From positions 3,720,001 through 3,784,000 of the forward strand of contig NZ_CP010054.1 of assembly GCF_000801315.1 (NCBI RefSeq): 64,000 nt of DNA. The letters are read 5' to 3'. This DNA comes from Hymenobacter sp. DG25B. GTDB lineage: Bacteria > Bacteroidota > Bacteroidia > Cytophagales > Hymenobacteraceae. Positions 16,686 through 25,474 of this stretch are shown in pieces. The position numbers and the translations under genes were made by a program. Within the stretch, counting starts at the first letter, position 1. Each line of letters starts with the position of its first letter. The notes under the pieces were generated by a model. That model did no database searches and was not told the DNA's origin. It saw only the letters and a list, made by a program, of their open reading frames with translations.

Positions 16686-16838
16686 ATGGAAAACACCCTC
16701 GCTTTCGCCTGCTCAAATCCGCTTGCCCCGGCCGCCTTGCTGCGTCCCGGCCCCTCAACAGATGTCTGTGTTTCCGCCTTCGTCACTACGCGAATGCGAA
16801 TGCGCTGCTGTTGCAGCGCGTGTTGTTGCTGTTGCTAG
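16686..16838 (+). CDS. Candidate cysteine-rich leader peptide
   Basis: A 50-codon frame begins with ATG eight bases after the SAM riboswitch. Its last 14 residues are MRMRCCCSACCCCC, directly followed by TAG. In-frame ATGs at 16794 and 16800 would give 14- or 12-residue peptides that are almost entirely Arg, Met and Cys. The eight Cys codons mix TGC and TGT. A 7-bp hairpin, GCGCTGC-TGTT-GCAGCGC (16802-16819), is formed by the Cys codons themselves. By analogy with the cysteine-responsive short frames known in mycobacteria, a ribosome slowed by low Cys-tRNA could change folding or coupling downstream. Translation is not proven; the alternative is a chance TGY-rich stretch. Confidence 0.5.
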   Translation: MENTLAFACSNPLAPAALLRPGPSTDVCVSAFVTTRMRMRCCCSACCCCC

Positions 16839-18442
<1,604 letters not shown>

Positions 18443-18458
18443 TTTCAGTTGCCAGTTG

Positions 18459-18510
18459 TGAGTTGCCGGTTGCCCATTCGTTTAAAACCATCCTGGCAAC
18501 CGGCAACTCA
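18459..18510. repeat. Perfect 16-bp inverted repeat between metY and metX
   Basis: TGAGTTGCCGGTTGCC (18459-18474) is exactly complementary to 18495-18510, with a 20-base loop. The bases before it (CAGTTGCCAGTTG) repeat the same GTTGC theme. No T run follows the second arm, so it is not a normal terminator. It could be an intergenic repeat element or an mRNA-processing hairpin. Confidence 0.8.
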
Positions 18511-18516
18511 ACACCT

Positions 18517-18588
18517 GGGTTGAGCTCCGTCGGCACTATAAGAGTCTATTGGGTGGGACTAGGACTCGCCGGCCTTTGGGCTCAACCC
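18517..18588 (+). ncRNA. Candidate structured RNA upstream of metX
   Basis: Three nested helices can form: GGGTTGAGC / GCTCAACCC (9 bp), GTCGGC / GCCGGC (6 bp with one G-T) and GAGTC / GACTC (5 bp), separated by asymmetric internal loops (TCC versus CTTTGG; ACTATAA versus none) around a 16-base apical loop. I do not recognise it as a known riboswitch class. It lies 62 bases before the metX start. Confidence 0.5.
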
Positions 18589-18597
18589 TTTCTATCA

Positions 18598-18623
18598 CGG
18601 CGCTGCCCGCCTGGGCAGCGCCG
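18598..18623 (+). other. 11-bp perfect hairpin just before metX
   Basis: CGGCGCTGCCC-GCCT-GGGCAGCGCCG with no following T run; ends 26 bases before the metX ATG. Could stabilise or pause the transcript or limit translation. Confidence 0.7.
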
Positions 18624-18649
18624 ATTAGGAATTCCCTGCCGAATACATC

Positions 18650-19681
18650 ATGCCCGAAGACTTGGTTTTTACGCTCCCTAAACCGTTGCCGCTGGAAGGT
18701 GGCGGCGTGCTGCCCGGAGCTCAGGTGGCCTACCGCACCTACGGCACCTTGAATGAAGCCCGCGACAACGTCATCTGGGTGTGCCACGCTCTCACGGCCA
18801 ACGCCGAGGTGCTGGCCTGGTGGCCCGGGTTGTTTGGCGAGAACTGCTATTTCGACCCTGCCGACTGGTTTATTGTGTGTGCCAACGTGCTGGGCTCTTG
18901 CTACGGCTCTACTGGCCCGCTCACGGAGAACCCAGAAACCGGCCGGCCCTGGTATCAGGCGTTTCCCCTGCTTACTATCCGGGACTTGGTGGCGGCCCAT
19001 GAGCAGTTGCGGCAGCATTTGGGTTTAACCCGGATTCATACCCTTATTGGCGGCTCGCTGGGCGGTCAGCAGGCACTGGAGTGGGCCGTAGAGCAGCCCG
19101 GCGTGTTTGCGCATCTGGTGGTGCTGGCTACGAATGCCCGGCACTCTCCCTGGGGCATTGCCTTTAACGAGGCTCAACGGCTGGCTATTCTGGCCGATGA
19201 AACCTACCATCAGGCTACACCTTCGGGTGGGCAGCGCGGACTGAAAGCGGCCCGGGCCATGGCCCTGCTCAGCTACCGCAGCTACGAGGCTTACCACCAA
19301 ACCCAGGCCGAGCCGGGCGATGATACGCTGGAATACTTCCGGGCCAGTGCTTATCAGCAGTATCAGGGCGAAAAATTGGTAGCCCGCTTCAATGCCTATA
19401 CCTACGTGGTGCTTTCCAAAGCCATGGACTCGCATCACCTGGGCCGCGGCCGCGGTACTATTGAAACGGCTTTAAGCCGCATTAAAGCCCGCACGCTTAT
19501 CATCGGCATCAGTTCCGATGTACTGTTTCCGCCAACTGAGCAGCGCCTGCTGGCGCGCCATATTCCGGGAGCCATGTACGCTGAGATGGAGTCCCGCTTT
19601 GGCCATGATGGCTTCCTGATTGAAACCGACCAAATCACGCATTTTCTCGAACGTTTTCATGCCCAGACCTTCGCACATTAG
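18650..19681 (+). CDS. metX: Homoserine O-acetyltransferase
   Basis: Transfers acetyl from acetyl-CoA to homoserine. 343 residues with an alpha/beta-hydrolase fold. Nucleophile elbow GGSLGGQQALEW near residue 135; the acid is likely the Asp of ISSDVLFPP and the histidine is in GHDGFLIE near residue 320. NVLGSCYGSTGP near 80 is a MetX-family signature. The family also includes succinyltransferases, which the sequence alone does not exclude; the neighbouring O-acetylhomoserine enzyme favours acetyl. Its 3' end overlaps hom by 23 bases, so the two are probably translationally coupled. Confidence 0.95.
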   Translation: MPEDLVFTLPKPLPLEGGGVLPGAQVAYRTYGTLNEARDNVIWVCHALTANAEVLAWWPGLFGENCYFDPADWFIVCANVLGSCYGSTGPLTENPETGRPWYQAFPLLTIRDLVAAHEQLRQHLGLTRIHTLIGGSLGGQQALEWAVEQPGVFAHLVVLATNARHSPWGIAFNEAQRLAILADETYHQATPSGGQRGLKAARAMALLSYRSYEAYHQTQAEPGDDTLEYFRASAYQQYQGEKLVARFNAYTYVVLSKAMDSHHLGRGRGTIETALSRIKARTLIIGISSDVLFPPTEQRLLARHIPGAMYAEMESRFGHDGFLIETDQITHFLERFHAQTFAH

Positions 19682-20930
19682 CCTGCCGCGCCCCGTTCCT
19701 TCTCCCCTGCGTATTGGCCTGATAGGCTTTGGCTGCGTAGGCCAGGGCCTGTATGATATTCTGCAGCAGCTGCCGGAATTTGGGGCCGAGGTGCGGCGTA
19801 TTGCGGTAAAGAACCCCGCCAAACCCCGCTCCCTGCCCGCTCATCGTTTTGAATACCATGCCGAGGACCTACTGGCTGACCCGTATCTGGACGTGCTGGT
19901 TGAAGTAATTGATGATGCTGCCGAAGCCTTCCGCCTGGTGAAGGCGGCCCTGCTGCAGGGCCGTCGGGTAATAACGGCTAATAAAGCCATGCTGGCCCGC
20001 CATCTGCCGGAATTGGTGCAGCTTCAGCAGCAGTTTGGCGGCACGCTTTTGTACGAAGCCGCCGTGTGTGGCAGTATCCCCATTCTGCGCACCCTGGATG
20101 CTCACTTCAGCAGTGAACCACTGCGCTCAGTTAGTGGCATTCTGAATGGCTCCTCCAACTATGTGCTCACGCGCATGACGCAGGAAGGAACCGATTACGC
20201 CGCCGCCCTGGCCGAAGCGCAACTCCTGGGTTTCGCTGAAACCGACCCTACCCTGGATATGGCCGCTTTCGACCCGCGTTCCAAAGCCGTTATTCTGGCC
20301 GCTCATGCCTACGGCCTCCTCCTCCAGCCGGAACAGGTACTGCACTTGGGCATTGAAGCCATAACGCCCACGGATATTGCTTATGCGCAGGCCCAAGGCT
20401 ATAAAATAAAGGTAGTAGCCACGCTGGAGCAGCTGCCCGACGGCCGCGTAACGGCGTTGGTGGCGCCCACCTTTGTGTCGGCCGAATCCCCCTTGTACAC
20501 CGTTGAGCATGAGTTTAATGGGGTATCTGTAGAAGCGGCATTTGCCGGTGCGCAGTTCCTGCGCGGGCGCGGAGCCGGCGGACACCCCACGGGTTCGGCC
20601 GTTTTATCCGATCTGGCCGCTTTGCAACGCCAACAGACTTACACTTATACCAAGCTCCGGCAGGCAGCACCGGCCTTCACCAATCAACTGGCGGTAGAAA
20701 TCTATTTGCGCACGCCGGAGGAAAATGGGCTGGCCGACTTGGCGCTAACGGATATTTCAGTGGAAGGCAACGGGCCGGAGGGATATTTCGCCGTAGGCTA
20801 CACCACCTTGGCTACCTTACTGGAGCAACGGGAAAACCTACGGCAAGCCGGCGCCCTGATAGTGCGTACTGGCGCTATGCGCGTAACGGAGGCAGCGCAG
20901 GAGGTTACTGAATCGGCGCTGGCGCAATAA
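19659..20930 (+). CDS. hom: Homoserine dehydrogenase
   Basis: Reduces aspartate semialdehyde to homoserine. 423 residues from the ATG at 19659 inside the end of metX. NAD(P)-binding loop GLIGFGCVGQGL near residue 20; substrate region GILNGSSNYVLTRM near 155; catalytic lysine in FDPRSKAVILAAHAYG near 200. The last 80 residues do not show a clear ACT signature. It is a stand-alone enzyme, not the aspartokinase fusion (ThrA/MetL) common in other bacteria, so the methionine cluster carries its own homoserine supply under the SAM-sensing leader. Confidence 0.94.
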   Translation: MPRPSHISLPRPVPSPLRIGLIGFGCVGQGLYDILQQLPEFGAEVRRIAVKNPAKPRSLPAHRFEYHAEDLLADPYLDVLVEVIDDAAEAFRLVKAALLQGRRVITANKAMLARHLPELVQLQQQFGGTLLYEAAVCGSIPILRTLDAHFSSEPLRSVSGILNGSSNYVLTRMTQEGTDYAAALAEAQLLGFAETDPTLDMAAFDPRSKAVILAAHAYGLLLQPEQVLHLGIEAITPTDIAYAQAQGYKIKVVATLEQLPDGRVTALVAPTFVSAESPLYTVEHEFNGVSVEAAFAGAQFLRGRGAGGHPTGSAVLSDLAALQRQQTYTYTKLRQAAPAFTNQLAVEIYLRTPEENGLADLALTDISVEGNGPEGYFAVGYTTLATLLEQRENLRQAGALIVRTGAMRVTEAAQEVTESALAQ

Positions 20931-21083
20931 GGCAGACAAAAGGTAAGGCGGGCACTTATTCCAGCTTAGGAATGTGTATATTCCAGTATGGAATCGGGCC
21001 AGGTTTTTCATCATGGAAAAACCAGATGGCTCAGGCATTTCCCTCGGCCCAAAAGGTGTTGTTTGTTTTTACCGCCTTGCCCT

Positions 21084-21965
21084 ATGCTTGCCGCTCTACT
21101 TTTGCCCCTCTTCAGCCTCTTAACTGGCTGGTACGCGCAGCCAGTCCCGGCCGCACGGCCCGATAAAACCGTACGCAACGACCTGGAAACCTTGGTAGAA
21201 GCCGAGCGAACCTTTGCTGCCTACGGTCAGGAGCATTCCGTGCAAAATGCCTTCGGCAAATACCTTAGCAATGCCTTTCTGCTGCACAAGGGACAGTTTA
21301 TGCGCGGCCGTGACATTTATGCTCAGGCCCCGGAGCAGCCCGGCCGCCTGGTCTGGCGGCCGGTGTTTGCAGATATAGCCGCCTCCGGCGACTTGGGCGT
21401 TACCACCGGCCCCTGGGAGTTTCGGCCCAATACCCTGGCCGATGCGCCTACACGTTTCGGTAATTTTGCTACCATCTGGCGCAAAACAGCGGCCGGCGAC
21501 TGGGAGGCAGTATACGATGGAGGCATAAGCCACGCAGCCCCCGCCAAACCCGCCGCCCAGCAGCTTCGGCCGGCCAAATATGGCCTCAAGCAGGATTCAG
21601 CGCCGGCCGATACGGCTAGCCGCCGGGCCGAGTTGGGGCAGGTAGAAGCAGAATTTGCCAGCCGGGCCAGCAAATGTCTGCGCCAGGCCTACCAGCCAGT
21701 ATTGGGGCCCACGGCCGAGCTGCGCTTGCTGCGCGAAGGCGAGCCGCCATTCCTGAATACAGCTGCCTGGGCCTTAACTAAAACCTCTACTCAGCCGCTG
21801 CACATGCAGCCTGTAAAAACGGAGGTATCGGCGGCCGGTGATTGGGGCTACACCATCGGCTATATTGGGCAGCTACCCGAGCGCGGCCAGTTCCTGCACG
21901 TATGGCGCCGCACCGATGGTCAGTGGAAGTTAACCATGGAAGTCCTCAGCTTGCGGGTAATCTGA
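21084..21965 (+). CDS. Secreted protein with two SnoaL/DUF4440-like halves
   Basis: 293 residues from the ATG at 21084, which gives a signal peptide (MLAALLLPLFSLLTGWYA). A longer frame begins at 20988 but would bury this segment. Residues about 30-155 and 175-293 have the same layout: LVEAERTFAAYG / LGQVEAEFASRA, then a central LLHKGQFMRG / RLLREGEPPFL, GDLGVTTGPWEF / GDWGYTIGYIGQ, and FATIWRKTAAGDWEAVYD / FLHVWRRTDGQWKLTMEV. This is the pattern of SnoaL-like/DUF4440 domains duplicated in tandem. No catalytic residues were identified; function unknown. Confidence 0.75.
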   Translation: MLAALLLPLFSLLTGWYAQPVPAARPDKTVRNDLETLVEAERTFAAYGQEHSVQNAFGKYLSNAFLLHKGQFMRGRDIYAQAPEQPGRLVWRPVFADIAASGDLGVTTGPWEFRPNTLADAPTRFGNFATIWRKTAAGDWEAVYDGGISHAAPAKPAAQQLRPAKYGLKQDSAPADTASRRAELGQVEAEFASRASKCLRQAYQPVLGPTAELRLLREGEPPFLNTAAWALTKTSTQPLHMQPVKTEVSAAGDWGYTIGYIGQLPERGQFLHVWRRTDGQWKLTMEVLSLRVI

Positions 21966-21995
21966 CCCATCTAGCTACAAAAGGTATAATAGCGT

Positions 21996-22022
21996 AGCCC
22001 TGGCCTTTGCCGGGGCTTTTTG
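21996..22022 (+). terminator. Terminator after the two-domain secreted protein
   Basis: AGCCCTGG / CCGGGGCT stem (one mismatch) with loop CCTTTG followed by T5. Confidence 0.82.
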
Positions 22023-22088
22023 CACCCGTTTGCTGCCAGTGCTCCGGGTTTTGTTCCGTAGGTTTACGCTCGTACTTTTTGCTGCGCT

Positions 22089-22991
22089 ATGCCTACTGCT
22101 CCTGCTCCGCTTCGCCCGCAAGACCGGGTTGCCATTGTCTGTACTGCCCGGAAAGCTTCGCACGAAGAACTTTCCGCCGCCGTAGCTACGCTCACTGGTT
22201 GGGGCCTGCAAGTGGTACTGGGTGAAAGCACGAACATTGCCCATCACCAGTTTGGTGGCGACGATGAAGTACGGCGCCGCGACTTCCAGCGCCAGCTGGA
22301 TGACCCCGGCATTCGGGCTATTCTGATTGCGCGCGGCGGCTACGGCACCCCGCGTATCATCGACCAGCTGAATTTCTCCCACTTCACCGAGGACCCCAAA
22401 TGGATAGCCGGCTTCTCGGATATCACCACGCTCAACTGCCACCTGCTGCGCCTGGGCCACGAGAGTATTCATGGTGTGATGCCGCTGCTCTTCCACCAGC
22501 CCGGTGGCGAGGCCGCTCTGGAAAGCCTGCGCAGCGCTTTATTTGGTGAACCTATAACGTATACCGTAGCACCCCAACCCCTCAACCGTTTCGGGCGGGC
22601 GGAAGGAGAATTGATTGGCGGCAACCTCAGCCTGCTCCAAAATCTGACGGGCACGGCCTCCGATTGCCCCACCGCCGGGCGCATCCTGTTTCTGGAAGAC
22701 ACCGATGAGTACCTCTACGCCATTGACCGGATGCTGGTACACCTGGACCGCACCGGCAAGCTGGCCGGGCTGGCCGGGCTGCTGGTGGGCCACTTCTCCA
22801 ACCCCCAGGACAACCTGGTGCCCTTCGGCCAAACGCCCTACGAAATCATTGACACCTATGCCCGGCGGTATAATTTTCCGGTAGCCTACGGCTTTCCCGT
22901 GGGCCACGAGCCCGAGAATATGGCCTTGATTTGCGGCCGGCGGGCCAGCCTGACGGTGGATGCGAACGGGGCACGAGTGGAATATGTGTAG
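22089..22991 (+). CDS. LD-carboxypeptidase (peptidase S66)
   Basis: 300 residues, family S66, which removes the terminal D-alanine from murein tetrapeptides during cytoplasmic recycling. Catalytic serine in AGFSDITTL near residue 106, the glutamate in FLEDTDEYLY near 200, and the histidine in GFPVGHEPENMAL near 280; RGGYGTPRIIDQLNF is also typical. No signal peptide, as expected. TACTTTTT sits eight bases before the ATG and may be a degenerate -7 box. It converges with the hydrolase gene three bases downstream. Confidence 0.92.
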   Translation: MPTAPAPLRPQDRVAIVCTARKASHEELSAAVATLTGWGLQVVLGESTNIAHHQFGGDDEVRRRDFQRQLDDPGIRAILIARGGYGTPRIIDQLNFSHFTEDPKWIAGFSDITTLNCHLLRLGHESIHGVMPLLFHQPGGEAALESLRSALFGEPITYTVAPQPLNRFGRAEGELIGGNLSLLQNLTGTASDCPTAGRILFLEDTDEYLYAIDRMLVHLDRTGKLAGLAGLLVGHFSNPQDNLVPFGQTPYEIIDTYARRYNFPVAYGFPVGHEPENMALICGRRASLTVDANGARVEYV

Positions 22992-22994
22992 CCG

Positions 22995-24302
22995 CTAGTT
23001 TGCGGAGTGCTGCCGCAGGAAACTGAGCACCGTTTCATTAAATAGCGGGCCATTTTCCTGGGGTGCGTAGTGCGTGAGGCCGGGCAGGATAACCAGTTGG
23101 CTGCCGGTAATGTGCTGTGCAATAAGGCGGGTGTGGGCTTCCTTAATTACATCTTTTTCGCCGGCCAGCACTAGTACCGGCGCCGTTATGGCGTGCAGTT
23201 CAACGGGTTTCATATTGGGGTATTTCAGCAGCAGGGTACTGAGGCGGTAGCCCTTGTGCCACTGTTTCTTGAAAGGCCTTAGCACCGTCAGGATCCGCTT
23301 GGTCTGGCGTATCTCTTTCAAGAGGTTAGCATCTACGGCGGTGGTATCAGCGTAAAGGTTAGCACCCATGGTTACCAGGCTTTTCACCTGGGCCGGATAG
23401 CGCAGGGCCATGCTTAGACCCGTGTTGCCGCCGTCGCTCCAGCCCACAATGTGGGTGGCGGGTATCTGTAAGTGCTGCAACAGCGCGTGCATGTCATCAG
23501 CAAACAAGTCGTAGCTTAGGCGCCCGTGGGTGGTGGCCGATTTGCCTTGGTCGCGGGTATCCACGGCAATAACCTGATAAGTCTGAGCCAGGGTTTTTAT
23601 CTGCTGCCGGAAGCTGCTGATGGACTCGCCGTTGCCGTGCAGCAATAGCAGCGGCTGGCCCTGCCCGTAGGTTTCATAGTAGAGTTTCACGCCATTCACC
23701 GTAGCATAGTGGCCAGCGCGGCTGTTCCGCCCATAGGGCACAATCTGCTGCCCGGCGGCTGCCAAATAGTGGTTGCCCGCAGCATCCGTGGCTATTTCCC
23801 GGGAGAAGCCCGTAACCTGCTGAAACTCCCGCCAACCTTGGTTGCCCGCCAGCAGTGGCAAAGAAGTTTCAAAGTCAGCATTTTGCAGCGGGACCGTTAT
23901 CCACTGGTTTTTGGCCTGCTCTATTTCCAGCTTAAAATCATCAAAGGCAAAGCGGCCATTCATGTAGTAGCCCAGCACTACCTGCAGCGTATCGGCGTTT
24001 TTTGGGAGCTTGCCCTGCACCGTATACGTGCGCCACTGCTTCTCCACAATGTTTTTGGGCAGGCGCGCCGCGCCTAAAAACTTATCCTTCGGTCCCAGCA
24101 CCGAGGCCGCAATCCAGGCATCAGCTTTATCCGAGCGGGTAGTATCTACCATAGCCCGGGCCGATAAACGGTAAGGCCGACCAGCATGAGCCCGCACACT
24201 CACGCGCTGGAACAGGCCGTCAGCCACAGATTCTTTAGCAGCCTGAGCCCAGGCCATTTGGGGCAGCAATAGGGCTACCAACATGAGGAGAGAAGTTCGC
24301 AT
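22995..24302 (-). CDS. Secreted alpha/beta hydrolase with N-terminal beta domain
   Basis: 435 residues with signal peptide MRTSLLMLVALLLPQMAWAQ. Residues about 20-150 form a beta-rich domain (RPYRLSARAMVDT ... VVLGYYMNGRFAFDDFKLEI) like the jelly-roll carbohydrate-binding modules of secreted enzymes. Residues about 195-435 are an alpha/beta hydrolase: LLLLHGNGESISSF, nucleophile in GWSDGGNTGLSMAL, acid in LAGEKDVIKEAH and histidine in LPGLTHYAPQENG. The substrate is unknown. The stop is four bases from that of the LD-carboxypeptidase. Confidence 0.87.
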   Translation of the reverse strand: MRTSLLMLVALLLPQMAWAQAAKESVADGLFQRVSVRAHAGRPYRLSARAMVDTTRSDKADAWIAASVLGPKDKFLGAARLPKNIVEKQWRTYTVQGKLPKNADTLQVVLGYYMNGRFAFDDFKLEIEQAKNQWITVPLQNADFETSLPLLAGNQGWREFQQVTGFSREIATDAAGNHYLAAAGQQIVPYGRNSRAGHYATVNGVKLYYETYGQGQPLLLLHGNGESISSFRQQIKTLAQTYQVIAVDTRDQGKSATTHGRLSYDLFADDMHALLQHLQIPATHIVGWSDGGNTGLSMALRYPAQVKSLVTMGANLYADTTAVDANLLKEIRQTKRILTVLRPFKKQWHKGYRLSTLLLKYPNMKPVELHAITAPVLVLAGEKDVIKEAHTRLIAQHITGSQLVILPGLTHYAPQENGPLFNETVLSFLRQHSAN

Positions 24303-24348
24303 ATGCCTGTTAGAGCCTGCTCTTCCAGCAGAGGTGGCATCAACCCAT

Positions 24349-24384
24349 AAAAAAAGCCCCGGCCCTATACTAGGGTCGGGGCTC
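24349..24384 (-). terminator. Terminator of the M28 peptidase gene
   Basis: AGCCCCGACCCTA / TAGGGCCGGGGCT strong stem with one mismatch, then T7 on the minus strand; it also insulates the hydrolase gene that starts at 24302. Confidence 0.9.
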
Positions 24385-24407
24385 TTCGGGGTTATGGAGC
24401 AAGAAAG

Positions 24408-25430
24408 CTACTCCCCGTATATCACCTGCAGCACCGTCTGGCCCACGGCTTTGAGCGTGCGCCGGTCAACGATGTTCATATTATCCTCAGTGGTATGGTG
24501 GTAGGCGGGAAATACTTCTTCGCCGAAGGGGAGCGTGTCAATGATGTCAATGGTGCGCACCCCCGCCTTGTTGGTATACACGTGGTCATCGGTGAGGGCG
24601 GGGCCGTCGCGGAACAGGAAGAAATCGGAGAAACCGATTTTAGCCGCCGTATTCCACACTTTTTCCACCACATCGGCGGCCATCTGGCGCGACTCGCCTT
24701 CGCGGCTGAACTTGGCATTTTTCGCGCCTACCATATCCAGCAAAATGCCGTAGCTGGGCTTGTAGCCGGCGGGCAGTATATGCTCGGCCCAATACTGGGA
24801 GCCCAGGCACCAGCTGTCGGTATCGGGCAGTTGGTTGCGCAACTCGCTCTGCGTCGATTCGTCGTAGCCGTAGTCTTCGGCATCAAACAAAATAAAATCG
24901 ATACCCACGTTGGGACGGAGGCTGTCGGGCTGGGCGGCCAGCACGCGGGCCATTTCCAGGGCTATGCCTACGCCGCTGGCACCATCTACGGCACCATCCA
25001 GAGGGGCATTTTTCCTGGTTTTGTCTTTGTCGGCGAAGGGGCGGGTGTCCCAGTGCGTGAAGATGGCAATGCGCCGCGCGGCTTGGGGCTGATACTGCGC
25101 TACGATGTTGCGCGAGCGGAGCATTTTGCCATCAAAGGCCATGGCCTCAAACGGCTGTTCCTTTACCGCCAGGCCCAGGCTTTTGAAGGTGCGCACAATC
25201 CAGTCGCCGGTTTTTACGTGCGCGGCGGAGTTGGGCACGCGGGGGCCAAAGGCTACCTGCCGGGCCGTGTAGGCATAGGCCGAGTCGGCGTTGAAGACGG
25301 GTGCTTTCGGCAGCGACACCTCGGCCTGCGTGGCGGTGGTTTCGGTGGTGGTTTTCTTCTCTGTACAGCCAGCAGCCAGCAACAGGGCAGCCAGCGCAAC
25401 GGAGCTAAGATGAGAGAGGCGGAGGTTCAT
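24408..25430 (-). CDS. M28-family peptidase / glutaminyl cyclase-like lipoprotein
   Basis: 340 residues from the ATG at 25430, which places a lipoprotein signal (LSSVALAALLLAAGC) at the N-terminus. The mature protein has the zinc-peptidase layout of family M28: THWDTRPFAD (His, Asp), the bridging Asp in LDGAVDGASGVGIALEMA, LFDAEDYGYDE (Glu/Asp pair), LDMVGAKNAKFS, and a C-terminal histidine in AYHHTTEDNMN. The WCLGSQYWAE stretch resembles glutaminyl-peptide cyclotransferases of the same fold, so N-terminal pyroglutamate formation is an alternative to peptidase activity. It follows cysS on the same strand with a 44-base gap. Confidence 0.87.
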   Translation of the reverse strand: MNLRLSHLSSVALAALLLAAGCTEKKTTTETTATQAEVSLPKAPVFNADSAYAYTARQVAFGPRVPNSAAHVKTGDWIVRTFKSLGLAVKEQPFEAMAFDGKMLRSRNIVAQYQPQAARRIAIFTHWDTRPFADKDKTRKNAPLDGAVDGASGVGIALEMARVLAAQPDSLRPNVGIDFILFDAEDYGYDESTQSELRNQLPDTDSWCLGSQYWAEHILPAGYKPSYGILLDMVGAKNAKFSREGESRQMAADVVEKVWNTAAKIGFSDFFLFRDGPALTDDHVYTNKAGVRTIDIIDTLPFGEEVFPAYHHTTEDNMNIVDRRTLKAVGQTVLQVIYGE

Positions 25431-25474
25431 AGAGTCAGGAAGAGGGAGTATGCCGGTCAGGAAACGGAGGTTGC

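Noticed and set aside
18598..18623. Hairpin before metX as an intrinsic terminator
   Set aside because: The stem is strong but no T tract follows, and metX-hom would lose their source of transcripts.
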